Source: Diphasiastrum complanatum (lineage: Eukaryota; Streptophyta; Lycopodiopsida; Lycopodiales; Lycopodiaceae). From it: DNA of 59,658 nucleotides. The position numbers and the translations under genes are program-made. The notes beneath the pieces were generated by a model, which was not told the DNA's origin, did no database searches, and was given only the letters and a program-made list of their open reading frames with translations. The stretch lies in the NCBI GenBank assembly GCA_029204225.1, contig MU833207.1, positions 1 through 59,658 on the forward strand, in the 5' to 3' direction. Each line of letters begins with the position of its first letter. The stretch's first letter is position 1. Positions 46,489 to 57,401 of the stretch are shown in pieces.

Positions 46489-47656
46489 TGTTGGCTGATT
46501 CTGTCAAATCCCCAAGATACTCGGACAGAGCAACTCAAGAGCACCTCTCACCTTAGACCAAGGAGGTCTCTGAGAAGACGAGACTAATGAAGACTGAGAG
46601 CCGAGTATGAGAGCCTAAGAATACTAGTTAGTAATGACAAGTAAGAACTGTGTAAGCCTCATGGTGAATCTCAAAAGATGGAATGACATGTAGGAACTAG
46701 TATTTCTAAGCAAATGTAATAAATGCAAGTAGACCCCTCTTAAAGAAAGTAGAGTGAGCCACCTTTTGATGGTGACCTCTAGTGGAGAGCATTATTGCAC
46801 TTGTAATTGGTGAAATGTGGCAATTCCACTAGGATGCCACCTAAGTAGCTCTCTTGCTTATTTAAGAGACTTCCTCCTTGTGAAGAGGAGCTTTTTGCAA
46901 TGTATCCACTCCATGCTTAATAAGAAGATTTCCCATGAGTTTGATGCTACACTAAGCTCCTTGATCATGATGGTTTTCTTGAGTGATGCCCCTATGATCA
47001 TGCCCTTCCATTCATATTGTGTGTGGTTGTGGATTTAGAGTGGATTAGTTTTCTTGCTTTCCTAGTTGTGGATTAGATTTCATGTTTTTCTTGTGGATTA
47101 ATGTAGAAACCAGCATTCAAGTAAACTAAATAGGCTAGATCTGTGGTGTGATTCTTGCATATCTCTGTACAATCCAATTCTTGATGTTCTTGGGATGTCC
47201 AAGGATCAATATGCTGGTTAATTTCTTGATTCTTGAACTTATAACATGTTGTAGTTTACTTCTTGTTTCTTGTTTATCAGTTTATGCAAATGTAGCTCAG
47301 TTCAGTGTAGTGTAGGATCTGATTTCAATCTGTTTTTAGAGTAAGTAGCAGTAGAAACTACTAAACGTTCATTGGCTTGCATGCTGATCTATGAATGAGC
47401 GTTCTTGGCTTGCATCATCTATGTAGAATGTAAGTGCGTTCAAGAGTGACGTCCCTGAGTAGTCCTCTGACAAGCAGGACAAAGAAAATCTATACTACAA
47501 CGTCTACATGTTTCCTTCTGCCTGGTTTCGCATCGTAAAATCAAGAAACCATCTAACGAATGCCTTTGAGCTTGGTAACAGGCAGAAATGGTTCTGAAGA
47601 AGAGGCAAGAAAGAATCGTAGTAAACAAATTCTCTAGAAAAGGAAATTTGTCAACA
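46489..47656 (+). repeat. Family B 5' LTR (1168 bp)
   Basis: Terminal inverted TGTTG/CAACA. TATA-like TATTTAAG at about 46859 is followed by GAGCTTTTTGCAATGTATCC. U5 is unusually long (about 750 bp after the TATA box). Forward and reverse copies lie at 26617-27189, 52358-53212 and 56822-57401. Confidence 0.92.
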
Positions 47657-47658
47657 TT

Positions 47659-47671
47659 TGGCACCGTTGCC
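47659..47671 (+). promoter_or_regulatory. Primer-binding site of family B
   Basis: TGGCACCGTTGCC starts 2 bp after the LTR. It equals the tRNA-Asp-type TGGCGCCGTTGCC with one G-to-A change. The third B copy has TTTGGCACCGTT in the same place (56810-56821, reverse), so the A is shared by the family. Confidence 0.8.
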
Positions 47672-48692
47672 CATTGAACTCCAACACCTTCTACATCAGA
47701 AACCTGCAACCTTGTCCACGCTCAGATCTCTGCAACAACATTCCAAATCTTTAAACAAATCTGAGTTCCTACACAATTTACAGAGCCACATCATTGGCTA
47801 CATCATTACCCATATCCACGAGCTATTAGCCTCACCAATCACTTGTAAACAAACACTCTAACAGACCTGGGTTTCTTTCACCACCGACTCATGCTCCTCA
47901 CGCTTGAAATCTCAACCGGAGCCCCAGCTTCGAATCTCAACCGACACAACCTATCAATTATCAACCGACAACAAGTGTGCAATCTTAACCGACGGTCATC
48001 CATTACATATCGACCAACGGTGATCAACTGAGATCTCGACCGCTGCGCTACAGTCTAATCTCAACCGACGGTCATCCGTTACAACTCGACTGACGATCAT
48101 CTCTTGCAATCTCGACCGACGCATTGCATCAAATCTCAACTGACGCATTGCATCAAATCTCAACCGACGCATTGCATCAGATCTCCACCGACTGCATTGC
48201 ATGAAATCTCAACTGACGACCATCCAGTCCAATCTCAACCGACAGCCTCAATCAATTTCAACCGATGGCCTACTTCCACCACTTGACCCGCAAACAGACG
48301 CCTTACCGCTACCACGGCCACTTCCTCCGCAACTAACTGCACTCATCGCATTCCCTCAAACCCTTACGACCACCCTACATCCGCATACACCATCCCGATA
48401 GCCTTCCGTCAAAAACCACCGCAAATGACTACCCAACACCGCAATCCTACAACCCTACGATTACCCACCACCACCTTCAAGTGCCACAGGCCACCCTCTA
48501 CCAAGATCCGCAATTAGTCGATTGACATCGCCTTCAGCCCGCTAACACCGTAATCATAGCGCCTCCACCACTGTCTGCCATCACCCGCACATAACCGCAA
48601 TCCACCACCACCGTAAACCGTAAATCGTAGGGACCGCAAAAATCCAAAAAAAAAAAAAAAAACCCCAACACAGAAAAAATCACCAGTACCCA
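47672..48692 (+). other. Family B leader with ATCTCAACCGAC repeats
   Basis: Non-coding. 47890-48260 holds many copies of ATCTCAACCGAC(G). At 48118-48213 they form four clean 24-bp units (GACGCATTGCATCAAATCTC type). A 17-A run at about 48647-48662 precedes gag. Short frames here (47996-48286 on both strands) reflect the repeat. Confidence 0.8.
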
Positions 48693-50037
48693 ATGGACCA
48701 ACAAAACGATCCTCAAGTCCCAGACGATTATCCATACGAGATCAGGTCCCCTGTAGCTGAACAAATCAGACATCATAGGTTCTACCGAATGCAAGCCGTA
48801 CTCCAAGAGCCATCCACAAACCCGTTCAACAGACAAGAACCTGATAAAGCCAAGTCTTCACGCGCATGACCCCATTTTTCTGGTGCTGAGCCCTCACAGG
48901 TCAGAACCAGCCTTAATGGAGTCCCTGCTACCCACGGGGCTCATCTTGAGAGACGTACACCAAAACTAGACCTACCAAAGTTTGACAGTATTTCGGACCC
49001 TCAAAGATTTTTACAAATCTTTGAGAATGCATGTGATGTGTATGGTGAAACATCTCCCGATGCTCTAGTCCAACTGTTCTCGATGACCATGATCGCTAAA
49101 GCACGTGATTGGTTTTTCAACCTTGATCGTGACGAAAAGACAGACTGGTCAATTTTGCAAGAGTCCTTTGTCAAGCGTTTTAAGCCCTTTTGCTTGATAG
49201 AGAGCCCTTTTGTCAAATTGAGTTATGACAAAAGACGAATGTGTACGAGACTATATCGAGCGTTTCAAACACCTCAAAAGTTAAGTACAAGAACAGCCCT
49301 CCGAACAGATGCTCATCACTTGGTTTCTAATAGGCCTTCCAAGATGGAATTGACGCAAGCTTAAATCCAATAATGAATACACAAGTCTAAAGCTAGCTAT
49401 GTCTGATGCCATCAAGGAAGAAGACGAAGGATCAGATGTTGACGAATCTAGGGAAAGATGAGCACCACGTGCACCTGTCCATGAGTCCAAGCCGATCGAG
49501 GACACCTGAGATCAGATTTGGAAATCACAGTTGGAGTTGCTTAATAAGCAACACCAACTACAAATGGAGAAACTCACCAATGAGTTTCAAACTACCTTGA
49601 AGTCTATCCAAAGTAGTATGTCTGGTCAGCCAAAACCGGCACAGGTACCTTATAGACGAAAAACAATATGGTGCCCACACTGCCGGGCTATGCATCCTGT
49701 TGATGCTTGTCCTTCATATCAACCTATTCAAGCACATACAGTTCAACAATATGAAGAACACCCATCACAATTTGGAAATGTCTTGCTTTATCAAGAATAT
49801 CCATCAGAAAGTCCAGAACCATTAGCCATACAAGATGGCTATGCCGTTATACAAGGGCCATTGCACATTAGATGTTTCATCTGTGGTGAAACTGGCCACT
49901 TCATGGTTGATTGTCCAGTCAAGACCAAGTACCATGCTGAGTGTCCTGACTGTATCAGAAAACACAGTTTCAAAGACTGCTTGAGACAACCGACCAAGAT
50001 CTTACCTGCCCGTCACGTTAGTTATGAATCACAATAG
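48693..50037 (+). pseudogene. Family B Gag
   Basis: ATG at 48693 (MDQQNDPQVPDDYPYEIRSP) is supported by the same start in the reverse copy at 55002. A TGA at 48867 stands where that copy has Arg (SSRAR). The frame then reads RRTPKLDLPKFD, RFLQIFENACDVYGE, ARDWFFNLDRDEKTDW and VKRFKPF. It slips near 49230 into DYIERFKHLKS and FLIGLPRW, an acidic IKEEDEGSDVDE hinge and a QLELLNKQHQLQMEKL coiled coil. Knuckles: CPHCRAMHPVDAC (CX2CX3HX4C), CFICGETGHFMVDC (CX2CX4HX4C) and CPDCIRKHSFKDC (CX2CX3HX4C). It is clearly related to family E Gag. Confidence 0.85.
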
Positions 50038-51100
50038 GATCCTCACGACAACACAACACGAGCACCATAGCAACCCAACAGTTAAACTTGCTGCCCAACC
50101 GAGAAGTTTCTTACAAACTTCTATAACACCACACAATACGCCAGCGTCATAATGCAAAAAGACAATCTGAAATGAATCCTTGTCGAAAGAAAGTGAAACC
50201 GATACTCCGTCATCTGCTACAATGTCCAACCAAGAGCAACCTTCACAGGGAATTGACAGTTTTTCTCCCCTTCTACAACCTCAAATCTGATTGTCTTTCA
50301 CATGCAAATAAGATTTCCAATGTGCCAATACACAATAAATCTAGGATTCAGAAATTCATTCAGAGATTCGGTTCTGAATCTCTTGTTCAAAGAGGTCCTC
50401 AGGACATAGTATCTCACCCATACCTGCATCTCACGCTATATCTTACAACATCTGTTATCCATGATGATAGATGTTAGTGTCACGAACCCTGCCTTGTTTT
50501 GACAAGGGCTTATGAGAGTAAGTCACATTACTCTACAGCACAAATGAAATATTACAACTATCAAGGTGACTTATCAATGTTGATGAATGCAAGTTTTGTT
50601 AGACAAGTGCATATAGTTCTCACTCTCTGTACAGTTTGTTTATTTCCTTGTTGCTCTTCATTCCTAGTCTGTGATTGATTTTTGCATGAGAAATAGCTAC
50701 TGCACGAGAGTCTTCTGTAGAGCATCTCCAGAACACATTTTTATTCATCTATCCATCTTCAGATTATCTTGTACAGCAGTTTAGAATTTGTTGAGCAATA
50801 TCAGAAATCCATGGACAGTCGAAGTTGATTCCTACATCTCATTGCCATATTCATCTTCGAGTCAACTATAGCAAGATCAAAACAAATTTAGTTAAAATTT
50901 GTTCAATCTTTAGTACAGTCACATGTTCAAAGAGTTTCAACTACGTGTTCCACACGCAGATCCAACCTTGAACATGACCAGTTACCAGCAACAACATCCC
51001 CACCAACAGATTTGGGGGGGGGGGAGAGAGTGGATCTGCTTGGATCCACTGGAGTAGTTACGCTGCCAACAACAATACCAGCAAGATCTACAGCCAAGGT
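50038..51100 (+). other. Family B post-gag block, non-coding
   Basis: Shared with 25270-26160 (reverse copy), so it is a genuine part of the family. No frame longer than about 100 codons and no domain. It includes a polypurine run TTTGGGGGGGGGGGAGAGAG at 51011-51030; the reverse copy has a C9 run with a 14-A run at 25376-25398. Confidence 0.6.
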
Positions 51101-51900
51101 CACAAGTCAAATATGAAAACGACAAGGCTAAGAAGACAGATGGACAATCCAAAGAGACTCAATCAGAAGAAGTACCCCAGTCACAACAAAGATCCTTCAG
51201 AGAGGGAAACACAAACATTGAGAAATCAATCTCTTTCTTCAACCAACCTCTTGCCATACTTCTGCACCCATTTTCATGCCTATCGTCCACACCATCTATC
51301 GTTGTCACCACCATCCTTCCTTCCATCTATTTGTTTATCATCTGTTTACTGTTCTTCTAAGAAATCCCAAGTTTTGATAGTCTTACCGAAGCAGCTGATA
51401 GATCATTGCAAATGTCCTGTGGAGACCAACTGCCTACAATGGATGATCAGCCAAACAAAGATCTAAGAAGCAGGCGAAGCAGCTAGAACAAATAAAGAGA
51501 AAGATCCAAGAAGCTAAGGAGGAAAGAACAGAACTTAAACAACAGATGAGTCAGATCAACCTTGATCAAAAGAAACTCTCTGGAGCAATGAGTTGAATCC
51601 CCTCTTATGAAGCCCAAAGAGATCCAAAAATAATGGATCAAAAGAAAGAGCTGCAAAAAAAAAAAAAAAAGATGAAGACAACCGTGAACCTGCAAAATAA
51701 AGCGAATTCCTCACCCAACAAGTGGTGGTCAAAGCTCAACATTGCAAGGGTCCAAGGCTGCAACTGTAGAACTATCAGTTCCTTCACCTTTTCACCAAGC
51801 CTTCATCATGTTCCCTTACCGTTATTAAACCGTCCATCCAAATTTGTTCCTGCCACCAATTTCTTGATGATGAGTCCATCCCCTTGAGACTGATAACCAA
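51101..51900 (+). pseudogene. Family B accessory ORF with coiled coil
   Basis: Codons from about 51465 read KKQAKQLEQIKRKIQEAKEE, RTELKQQMSQINLDQKKLSG, a strongly charged heptad-like helix, then a TGA and MDQKKELQKKKKKMKT (51633). Upstream frames (51113-51466) are Ser/Thr/Leu-rich. The reverse copy at 24640-25270 follows the same course, which argues that a real ORF existed in the parent. No family is recognised; the helix suggests oligomerisation. A low-complexity A-run at 51655-51671 adds frameshift noise. Confidence 0.5.
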
Positions 51901-52357
51901 AGTTTGTGCAACCTGCAGTCAAAGGTTTTCTTGAGACTGGAACTTCAACTAAGGGAAGAACCACGGAGACACCCAGAAGAAAATGGAGATTGTGACCTCC
52001 CAGAAGGTAGAATCTGCCAAGAAACCAAAGATGAAACCGTCAATGGCAGATACAAGTGACAAAACAAAGAGACACATGGAAATAACTCGAGCATACAAGC
52101 TGTGAAGTTGCTGAGAGCTCTCCAATTTTGAGAATGTCAACCACCTATAGCAATAAGACATTCTAATCCAATCGTGGCAATTCGTGAGAAAACAGTTTTT
52201 GTGATAAAGAATGGCGACAATAAGCACTTGGTTTTATGTAAGCGAACAAGGATATACGCTTTTCCAAGTGCCGATCGAGGACGCCAATGCAGAAGCGGAG
52301 CGACATCATCCCAATGTAGAAGCAGAGTGACATCATCCAATATGAGTTGCAGTGGAT
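51901..52357 (+). other. Family B tail before 3' LTR
   Basis: 51901-52140 matches 24260-24470 of the reverse copy, up to GAGAATGTCAACCAC. Beyond that the two copies differ completely. A two-copy word AGCGACATCATCCCAATGTAGAAGC / AGTGACATCATCCAATATGAGTTGC (about 52297-52348) lies here. No PPT was identified. Confidence 0.5.
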
Positions 52358-53212
52358 CGTAATTTGTGAAATGTGGAAATTCCACTAGGATGCCACCTAA
52401 GTAGCTCTTTTGCTTATTTAAGAGACTCCCTCTTTGTGAAGAGGAGCTTTTTGCATTGTAACCACTCCATGCTTAATAAGAAGATTTCCCATGAGTTTGA
52501 TGCTATACTAAGCTCCTTGATCATGATGGTTTTCTTGAGTGATGCCCCTATGATCATGCCCTTCCATTCATATTGTGTGTGGTTGTGGATTTAGAGTGGA
52601 TTAGTTTTCTTGCTTTCCTAGTTGTGGATTAGATTTCATGTTTTTCTTGTGGATTAATGTAGAAACCAGCATTCAAGTAAACTAAATAGGTTGGATCTGT
52701 GGTGTGATTCTTGCATATCTCTGTACAATTCAGTTTTTGATGTTCTTGGGATGTCCAAGAATCAATAGACTGGTTAGTTTCTTGATTCTTGGACTTCTAA
52801 CATGTTGTAGTTTACTTCTTGTTTCTTGTTTATTAGTTTATGCAAATGTAGCTCAGTTCAGTGTAGTGTAGGATCTGATTTCAATCCGTTTTTAGAGTAA
52901 GTAGCAGTAGAAACTATTGAACGTTCATTGGCTTGCATGCTGATCTGTGAATGAGCGTTCTTGGCATGCATCATCTATGTAGAATGTAAGTGCGTTCAAG
53001 AGTGATGTCCCTGAGTAGTCCTTTGACAGGTAGGACAAAGAAAATCTATACTACAACGTCTACTTGTTTCCTTCTGCCTGGTTTGGCATCGTAAAATCAA
53101 GAAACCATCTAACGAATGCCTTTGAGCCTGGTAACAGGCAGAAACGGTTTTGAAGAAGAGGCAAGGAAGAATCATAGTAAACAGATCCTCTGGAAAAGGG
53201 AATTTGTCAACA
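52358..53212 (+). repeat. Family B 3' LTR, 5' end missing
   Basis: Matches 46803-47656. The first 315 bp or so of the LTR (U3 start) are replaced by unrelated sequence. TATTTAAG lies at about 52417. It ends GTCAACA followed by the target duplication CCAGA. Confidence 0.88.
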
Positions 53213-53217
53213 CCAGA

Positions 53218-53228
53218 TTAAGGGGGGG
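53218..53228 (+). promoter_or_regulatory. Copia C pol stop codon and polypurine tract
   Basis: After the CCAGA duplication, TTAA closes the copia pol frame (TAA at 53219-53221), overlapping the PPT AAGGGGGGG (53220-53228). The PPT directly precedes the LTR start TGTTGG at 53229. This ties the pol at 44252-46488 to the LTR at 53229. Confidence 0.85.
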
Positions 53229-54139
53229 TGTTGGATTTATTTCCTCTACTCTCCTAAATCCCATTTTAATCTGCCTCCATTCATGCTACATTTTACATAT
53301 GTTTTTGTGACAGGCGAAAAAGACGACACTACCTTACAAAATGCCAAAGGTGCCCTAGGAAGAATAGGCACCTTGTAAATCAATCTTGAGGCATTTCGTA
53401 AGTGTGACACATTTTTTGCATCTTCACCAACGTTCACTTCAGCAAAGCTGACGTCGCACCCTTTTCAAGCTCACCCCATGCAGCTGCGCTAACAGACTAG
53501 ACAACAACTGCAGCCACCCATGATCTCCTACAGACAACACATCCACTTTGTACTTTCTTCATCTGCACACTTGTAACATTGTGTATATATACTGAATACC
53601 ATTTGCATATTCAGTTTGAACATTGATGGATGAGATTGAGAGAAATAATAAGCGTGAGTGTAAATCTGAGCATCAGAAGCTTATCAGAGATAGACGAAGT
53701 AGATGTCTTAGGCATTGATGTTCATATCTGTGTTAATATATGTTTATGCTTATTCTTCATTTCGTTCTGACTTTCTAGCTACTCAATTTGGTAAGTCTGG
53801 TTATAGGACGACCCATATTTAGTCTCGCCTTTCGCAAATCATTCGCGGACTGATTATCCAAGTTCGAGCTCAGTCTAGCTCTTCCACGAATCATTCGCGA
53901 CAAATAATTTGTCTAGCTGTTCACAGACAAATTATTTCTGCTGTGTGCTTTATTTATTAATGTTTGGCTAAGTAATCAGAACGACCGGTGATTGTCCATC
54001 ACTAATTTTTTATTTTGCTCGTGATAGGCATAGTCATGGCTTAGGGAAAGTGTCATATAGCTCATTTCGCTACGCGAACGGAACACTTTTCGTTCGATGA
54101 CATAATTCTTCTTTTCTCTCCCTCTTTTCTTTCCCAACA
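53229..54139 (+). repeat. Copia C 3' LTR (911 bp)
   Basis: Perfect terminal inverted repeat TGTTGG...CCAACA. TATA-like GTGTATATATACTG near 53580. It contains the palindrome cluster (53830-53935) shared with 29881-29971. Followed by ATTGG, then reverse-strand B gag. The other LTR copy (29316-30042) is truncated. Confidence 0.85.
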
Positions 54140-54142
54140 ATT

Positions 54143-55002
54143 GGTGAGTTTCTCCATCTACAGTTGATGTTGCTGATTAAGCAACTCTAGCTGTGATTTC
54201 CAAAGCTGATCTCGGGTATCCTCGATTCACTTCGACTCTTGGACAGGAGCACGAGGTGCTCTCCTTTCCCTGGACTCATGAACATCTGATCCTTCGTCTT
54301 CTTCCTTGATGGCATCAGACATAGCTAACTTTAGGCTCGTATATTCATCATTGGATTTAAGCTCGCGTCTTATCCGTCTTGGAAGGCCGACTAAAAACCA
54401 GATGATGAGTATCTGTTCGGAGGGTTGTTCTTGTACTTGACCTTTTAAGCGCTGAAATGCTCAATATAGTCTCGTGCACGTTCATCTCTTGTCATCTTGA
54501 TGTTAATCAATTTGACAAAAGGACTCTCTAGCAAATGAAATGGCTTAAAAAGCTTGATAAAGGACGATCAAGGTTAAAAAACCAATCACGTGCTTTATCG
54601 ATCATGGTCATAGAAAAACAATTGGACCATAGCGTCAAGGGATGTTTCGCCGTAAGCGTCGCATGCATTCTCAAAGATTTGCAAGAATCTTTGAGGATCT
54701 GAACTACCGTCAAACTTTGGTAGATCTAACTTGGGTGTTCTCCTCTCAAGATGAGCTCCGTGAGTGGCAGAAGCTTCATTCAGGTGTGTTCTAGCATGTG
54801 ATGTTTCAACACCATGAACATGGGTTCGTGCTCTTGAAGACTCGGCTCTATCAGGTTCTTGTCCCTCGAATGGGTTCGTGGATGGCTCGTGTATGTGGGA
54901 CCGCATTCGGTAGAACCTATGACGTCGGACTTGTTTAGCAGTAGGAGATCTTATCTCATATAGATAATCATCTGGGATATCCGGATCAGTATGGTGGTCC
55001 AT
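54143..55002 (-). pseudogene. Family B Gag, N-terminal part (reverse copy)
   Basis: ATG at 55002 (MDHHTDPDIPDDYLYEIRSP) reads through RAESSRARTHVHG, RRTPKLDLPKFDGSSDPQRF and LQIFENACDAYGE to about 54595. It then continues in other frames (DKARDWFFNLDR near 54570, and pieces to 54143). It stops before the zinc knuckles, cut by the copia C LTR. The frame is better preserved at the N-terminus than in the forward copy and supports that start codon. Confidence 0.8.
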
Positions 55003-56809
55003 TGTGTACTGTTGTGTCTTTTTTGTATTTTGTATGGATTTTTGGTGTTTTTTGATTTTTTTTAAGGTTTGTGATTATTATTATTTTTAAATTGCAAGTT
55101 TTGCAAAAATTCTGAAAATATGTAAAAATCCCAAAACGATAAAGTTTCGAAAAAACTAAATAGCCTCTAGAATCCGAAAAATTTTCAAGATCAGAAATTT
55201 CCAAAAAAACAAAAATATGTCAACTTAAATAACAAAAAAAGCAAAAAACCCGAAGGGTAGATTAAAATTGAAAAACGTGAAGGTTTAGGGTGGTTAAAAA
55301 AAAGCCAAAAATGCGACGATTTAGGGTTGTGAAAATGTGAAAAACGTGACAATTTTAGGGCTTGAAATAGCGAAAAACGTGAAGGTGGCGACAAAAAAAC
55401 AAAGGGCAACTCGAAACGCGAGGGTGGTGACAAAAAACTGAAAACCCAAAAAAGCAAAAAAAAAACCACATTTCAGGTTATGGCAAGAAAACAAAAAAAT
55501 GCGACAATTTAGATTTATGGTAAAAATAAAAAAATGCGACAATTTAGGGTTTGAAAATGCAAAAAATGCAAAGGTGGCGACAAAAACGCAAAAAAGTGAA
55601 AAATGCAAAAATTTAGGGCTATGGCAAAAAAGCGAAAAATGCGACAGGGCGAAAGCAAAAAAGCGAGACAAAAAAAGCAAAGGTGAAAAGCAAAGGTTGA
55701 AAAAAATGAAGGTAAAAAAAAACGCAAAGGCTCCAAAAAGGCGAAGGTCGAAAAAACGCAAAGGTCGAAAAAAAACACGAAGGTAAAAAAACATGAAGGT
55801 CAAAAAAAACACGAAGGTCAAAAACACGAAGGCCAAAAAAAACGCGAAGGTTGAAAAAACGAGAAGGTCGAAAAAATGCGAAGGCCGAAAAAATGCGAAG
55901 GTCGAAAAAAAACATGAAAACTTGATGGAAAAGAGGCAAAAACTTTAAGGCGAAAAAACTGATAAAAAAAATAGGCTAAAAACTTGAAGGTTCTGGCGAA
56001 AATTTGGTCTGCTCGAAAATGAATGTAGTGTGCAAAGTCCGGTCGAGATGGAATGTAATTGTGGTCCGGTTGAGATGGAGTGCAGACCATCGATCGAGAT
56101 GGGAGATGAAATCGTCGGTCGAGATGGAGTGCAGACTCGTTGGTCGAGATGGAGTGAAGACCCGTCGATCGAGATGGGGTGCAGACCCGTCCGTCGAGAT
56201 GGGGTGCAGACCCGTTGTCGAGATGAGGTACAGATCCATCCGTCAAGATGGAGTGGAAGGGCTCAGGCGAGATTGTAATGGATGGAAGGCTCGATCGAGA
56301 TGGCTTCCGGAGGGCTCGGATGAGAGCATGATGAATGGGTCTGTCGAGTGCTGATGGAGGGAAGGCTCAGTCGAGATGGTGATGGAGAAGTTGGTCGAGT
56401 GTGTGATGGAGGAGTCGGTCGGGTGCTGATGGAGGTAAGGCTTAGTCGAGATGGTGATGGAGGTGTCGGTCGAGTGCTGATGGAGGTAAGGCATTGGTTG
56501 TAGGAGGTATGAGTGGTAGTGTGTGGAGTATATTGCAGGGTGTGTGTTGCAGGTCTGAAGGAGGTGTAGGCCGTGAGGGTGCTGGTGAAGATCAGACGAG
56601 TGATGTGTGGATGTTTGTCGAAAACTATTCTTGTATTGCAGGTCTTGTGCAGGTGGAGGTTCCGTTTTAGATATCAGATTGCATGGTCATGACAGTGAAG
56701 GCCAAGAACAACTCAGAGGTGTGCAAGGATGGAACGAGTGTGGGCAAGATTCTGAGTGTGAGCAGCATTACAGTAGTTTATAGTTTGATTATGTGTTGGT
56801 CCAAGTAGA
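55003..56809 (-). other. Family B leader (reverse copy), expanded repeats
   Basis: Two repeat fields. 55480-55930 is built of A-rich words such as GAAGGTCGAAAAAACGCAAA, spaced about 15-30 bp. 56030-56500 holds more than a dozen GGTCGAGATGGAGTGCAGAC-type units of about 25 bp, the complement of the ATCTC(A/G)ACCGAC core in the forward leader. Long Phe-rich reverse frames here (55321-56246) are products of the repeats. Confidence 0.8.
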
Positions 56810-56821
56810 AACGGTGCCAAA
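56810..56821 (-). promoter_or_regulatory. Primer-binding site of reverse family B copy
   Basis: The reverse strand reads TTTGGCACCGTT directly after the LTR end; identical over these 12 bases to the site at 47657-47668. Confidence 0.7.
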
Positions 56822-57401
56822 TATTAACAAATCCTTACTTGGGAGGATCTGTTTACTTGTTATTCTTCTTACTTATAGGTTGTGTTTGTGCTCTGCCTGT
56901 CAACAGAAACTGTGGGCACTTGTTTTAGATTATCTATCTTGTTTCAGAACCCAAGCTCAGACAGAGGAGATTGGTTATCGTTGTAGTATTTTGTCCTGCC
57001 TGCTGTCAGAGAACAACTCAGGACAGTCACTCTTGAAACTGAAATCACATGTTCATCTACCAAACATACAGGTCAGGCATTCAACTGGGAAATCATCATG
57101 AAGAAGATTGCAATGCCATGAAATCATACTCTAATGCTGCAAAAACGAGTTTGAAATCAGATTCTAAACACTACTATACTTGTATTAATCCACAGAATTG
57201 AACAAGAAACTATTCTAGTAGCATTTAAGAAGTCCAAAAATCAAGAAACCAACTAGTCTTTTGATTATTGGACATCCCAAGAACATCAAGGGCAGGGTTG
57301 TAAGAGGATATGCAAGAGTTACATCACAAACCCAGCCTATTTAGTTTACCTGAATGCTGATTTCTACATTAATCCACAAACAAGAAATAAAAACTACTCC
57401 A
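56822..57401 (-). repeat. Family B 5' LTR U5 part, reverse copy
   Basis: Reverse complement matches 47090-47656, for example CTTGTGGATTAATGTAG, AAGTAAACTAAATAGG and TTCTTGGGATGTCC. It is cut at 57401 by insertion of the Cop1 LTR at 57402. Confidence 0.75.

Larger units (their letters stand above)
46489..53212 (+). mobile_element. Family B LTR element: gag and accessory ORF, no pol
   Basis: Its LTRs start TGTTGGCTG (46489) and end GTCAACA (47656 and 53212). It is flanked by the target duplication CCAGA (46484-46488 and 53213-53217), which interrupts copia C pol just before its stop codon. Contents: 5' LTR, PBS (47659), repeat-bearing leader, gag (48693-50037), a non-coding block, a coiled-coil ORF (about 51420-51720) and a 5'-truncated 3' LTR (52358-53212). 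No protease, RT or integrase motif was found in 50040-52357. Another copy is at 23722-27189 and part of a third at 54143-57401. Confidence 0.88.

Noticed and set aside
47890-48290. Regularly spaced repeats looking like a CRISPR array
   Set aside because: Units adjoin or vary in spacing, spacers are not unique, and the site is the leader of a plant LTR element.
53139-53230. Possible plant endogenous pararetrovirus
   Set aside because: All RT and protease fragments in the window carry copia or gypsy signatures and are linked to LTRs, PBS or PPT; no movement protein or coat motif seen.
55321-56246. Several long Phe-rich reverse frames (up to 171 codons) resembling membrane proteins
   Set aside because: They arise from A-rich short repeats in the family B leader and occur in overlapping frames; composition follows the repeat.
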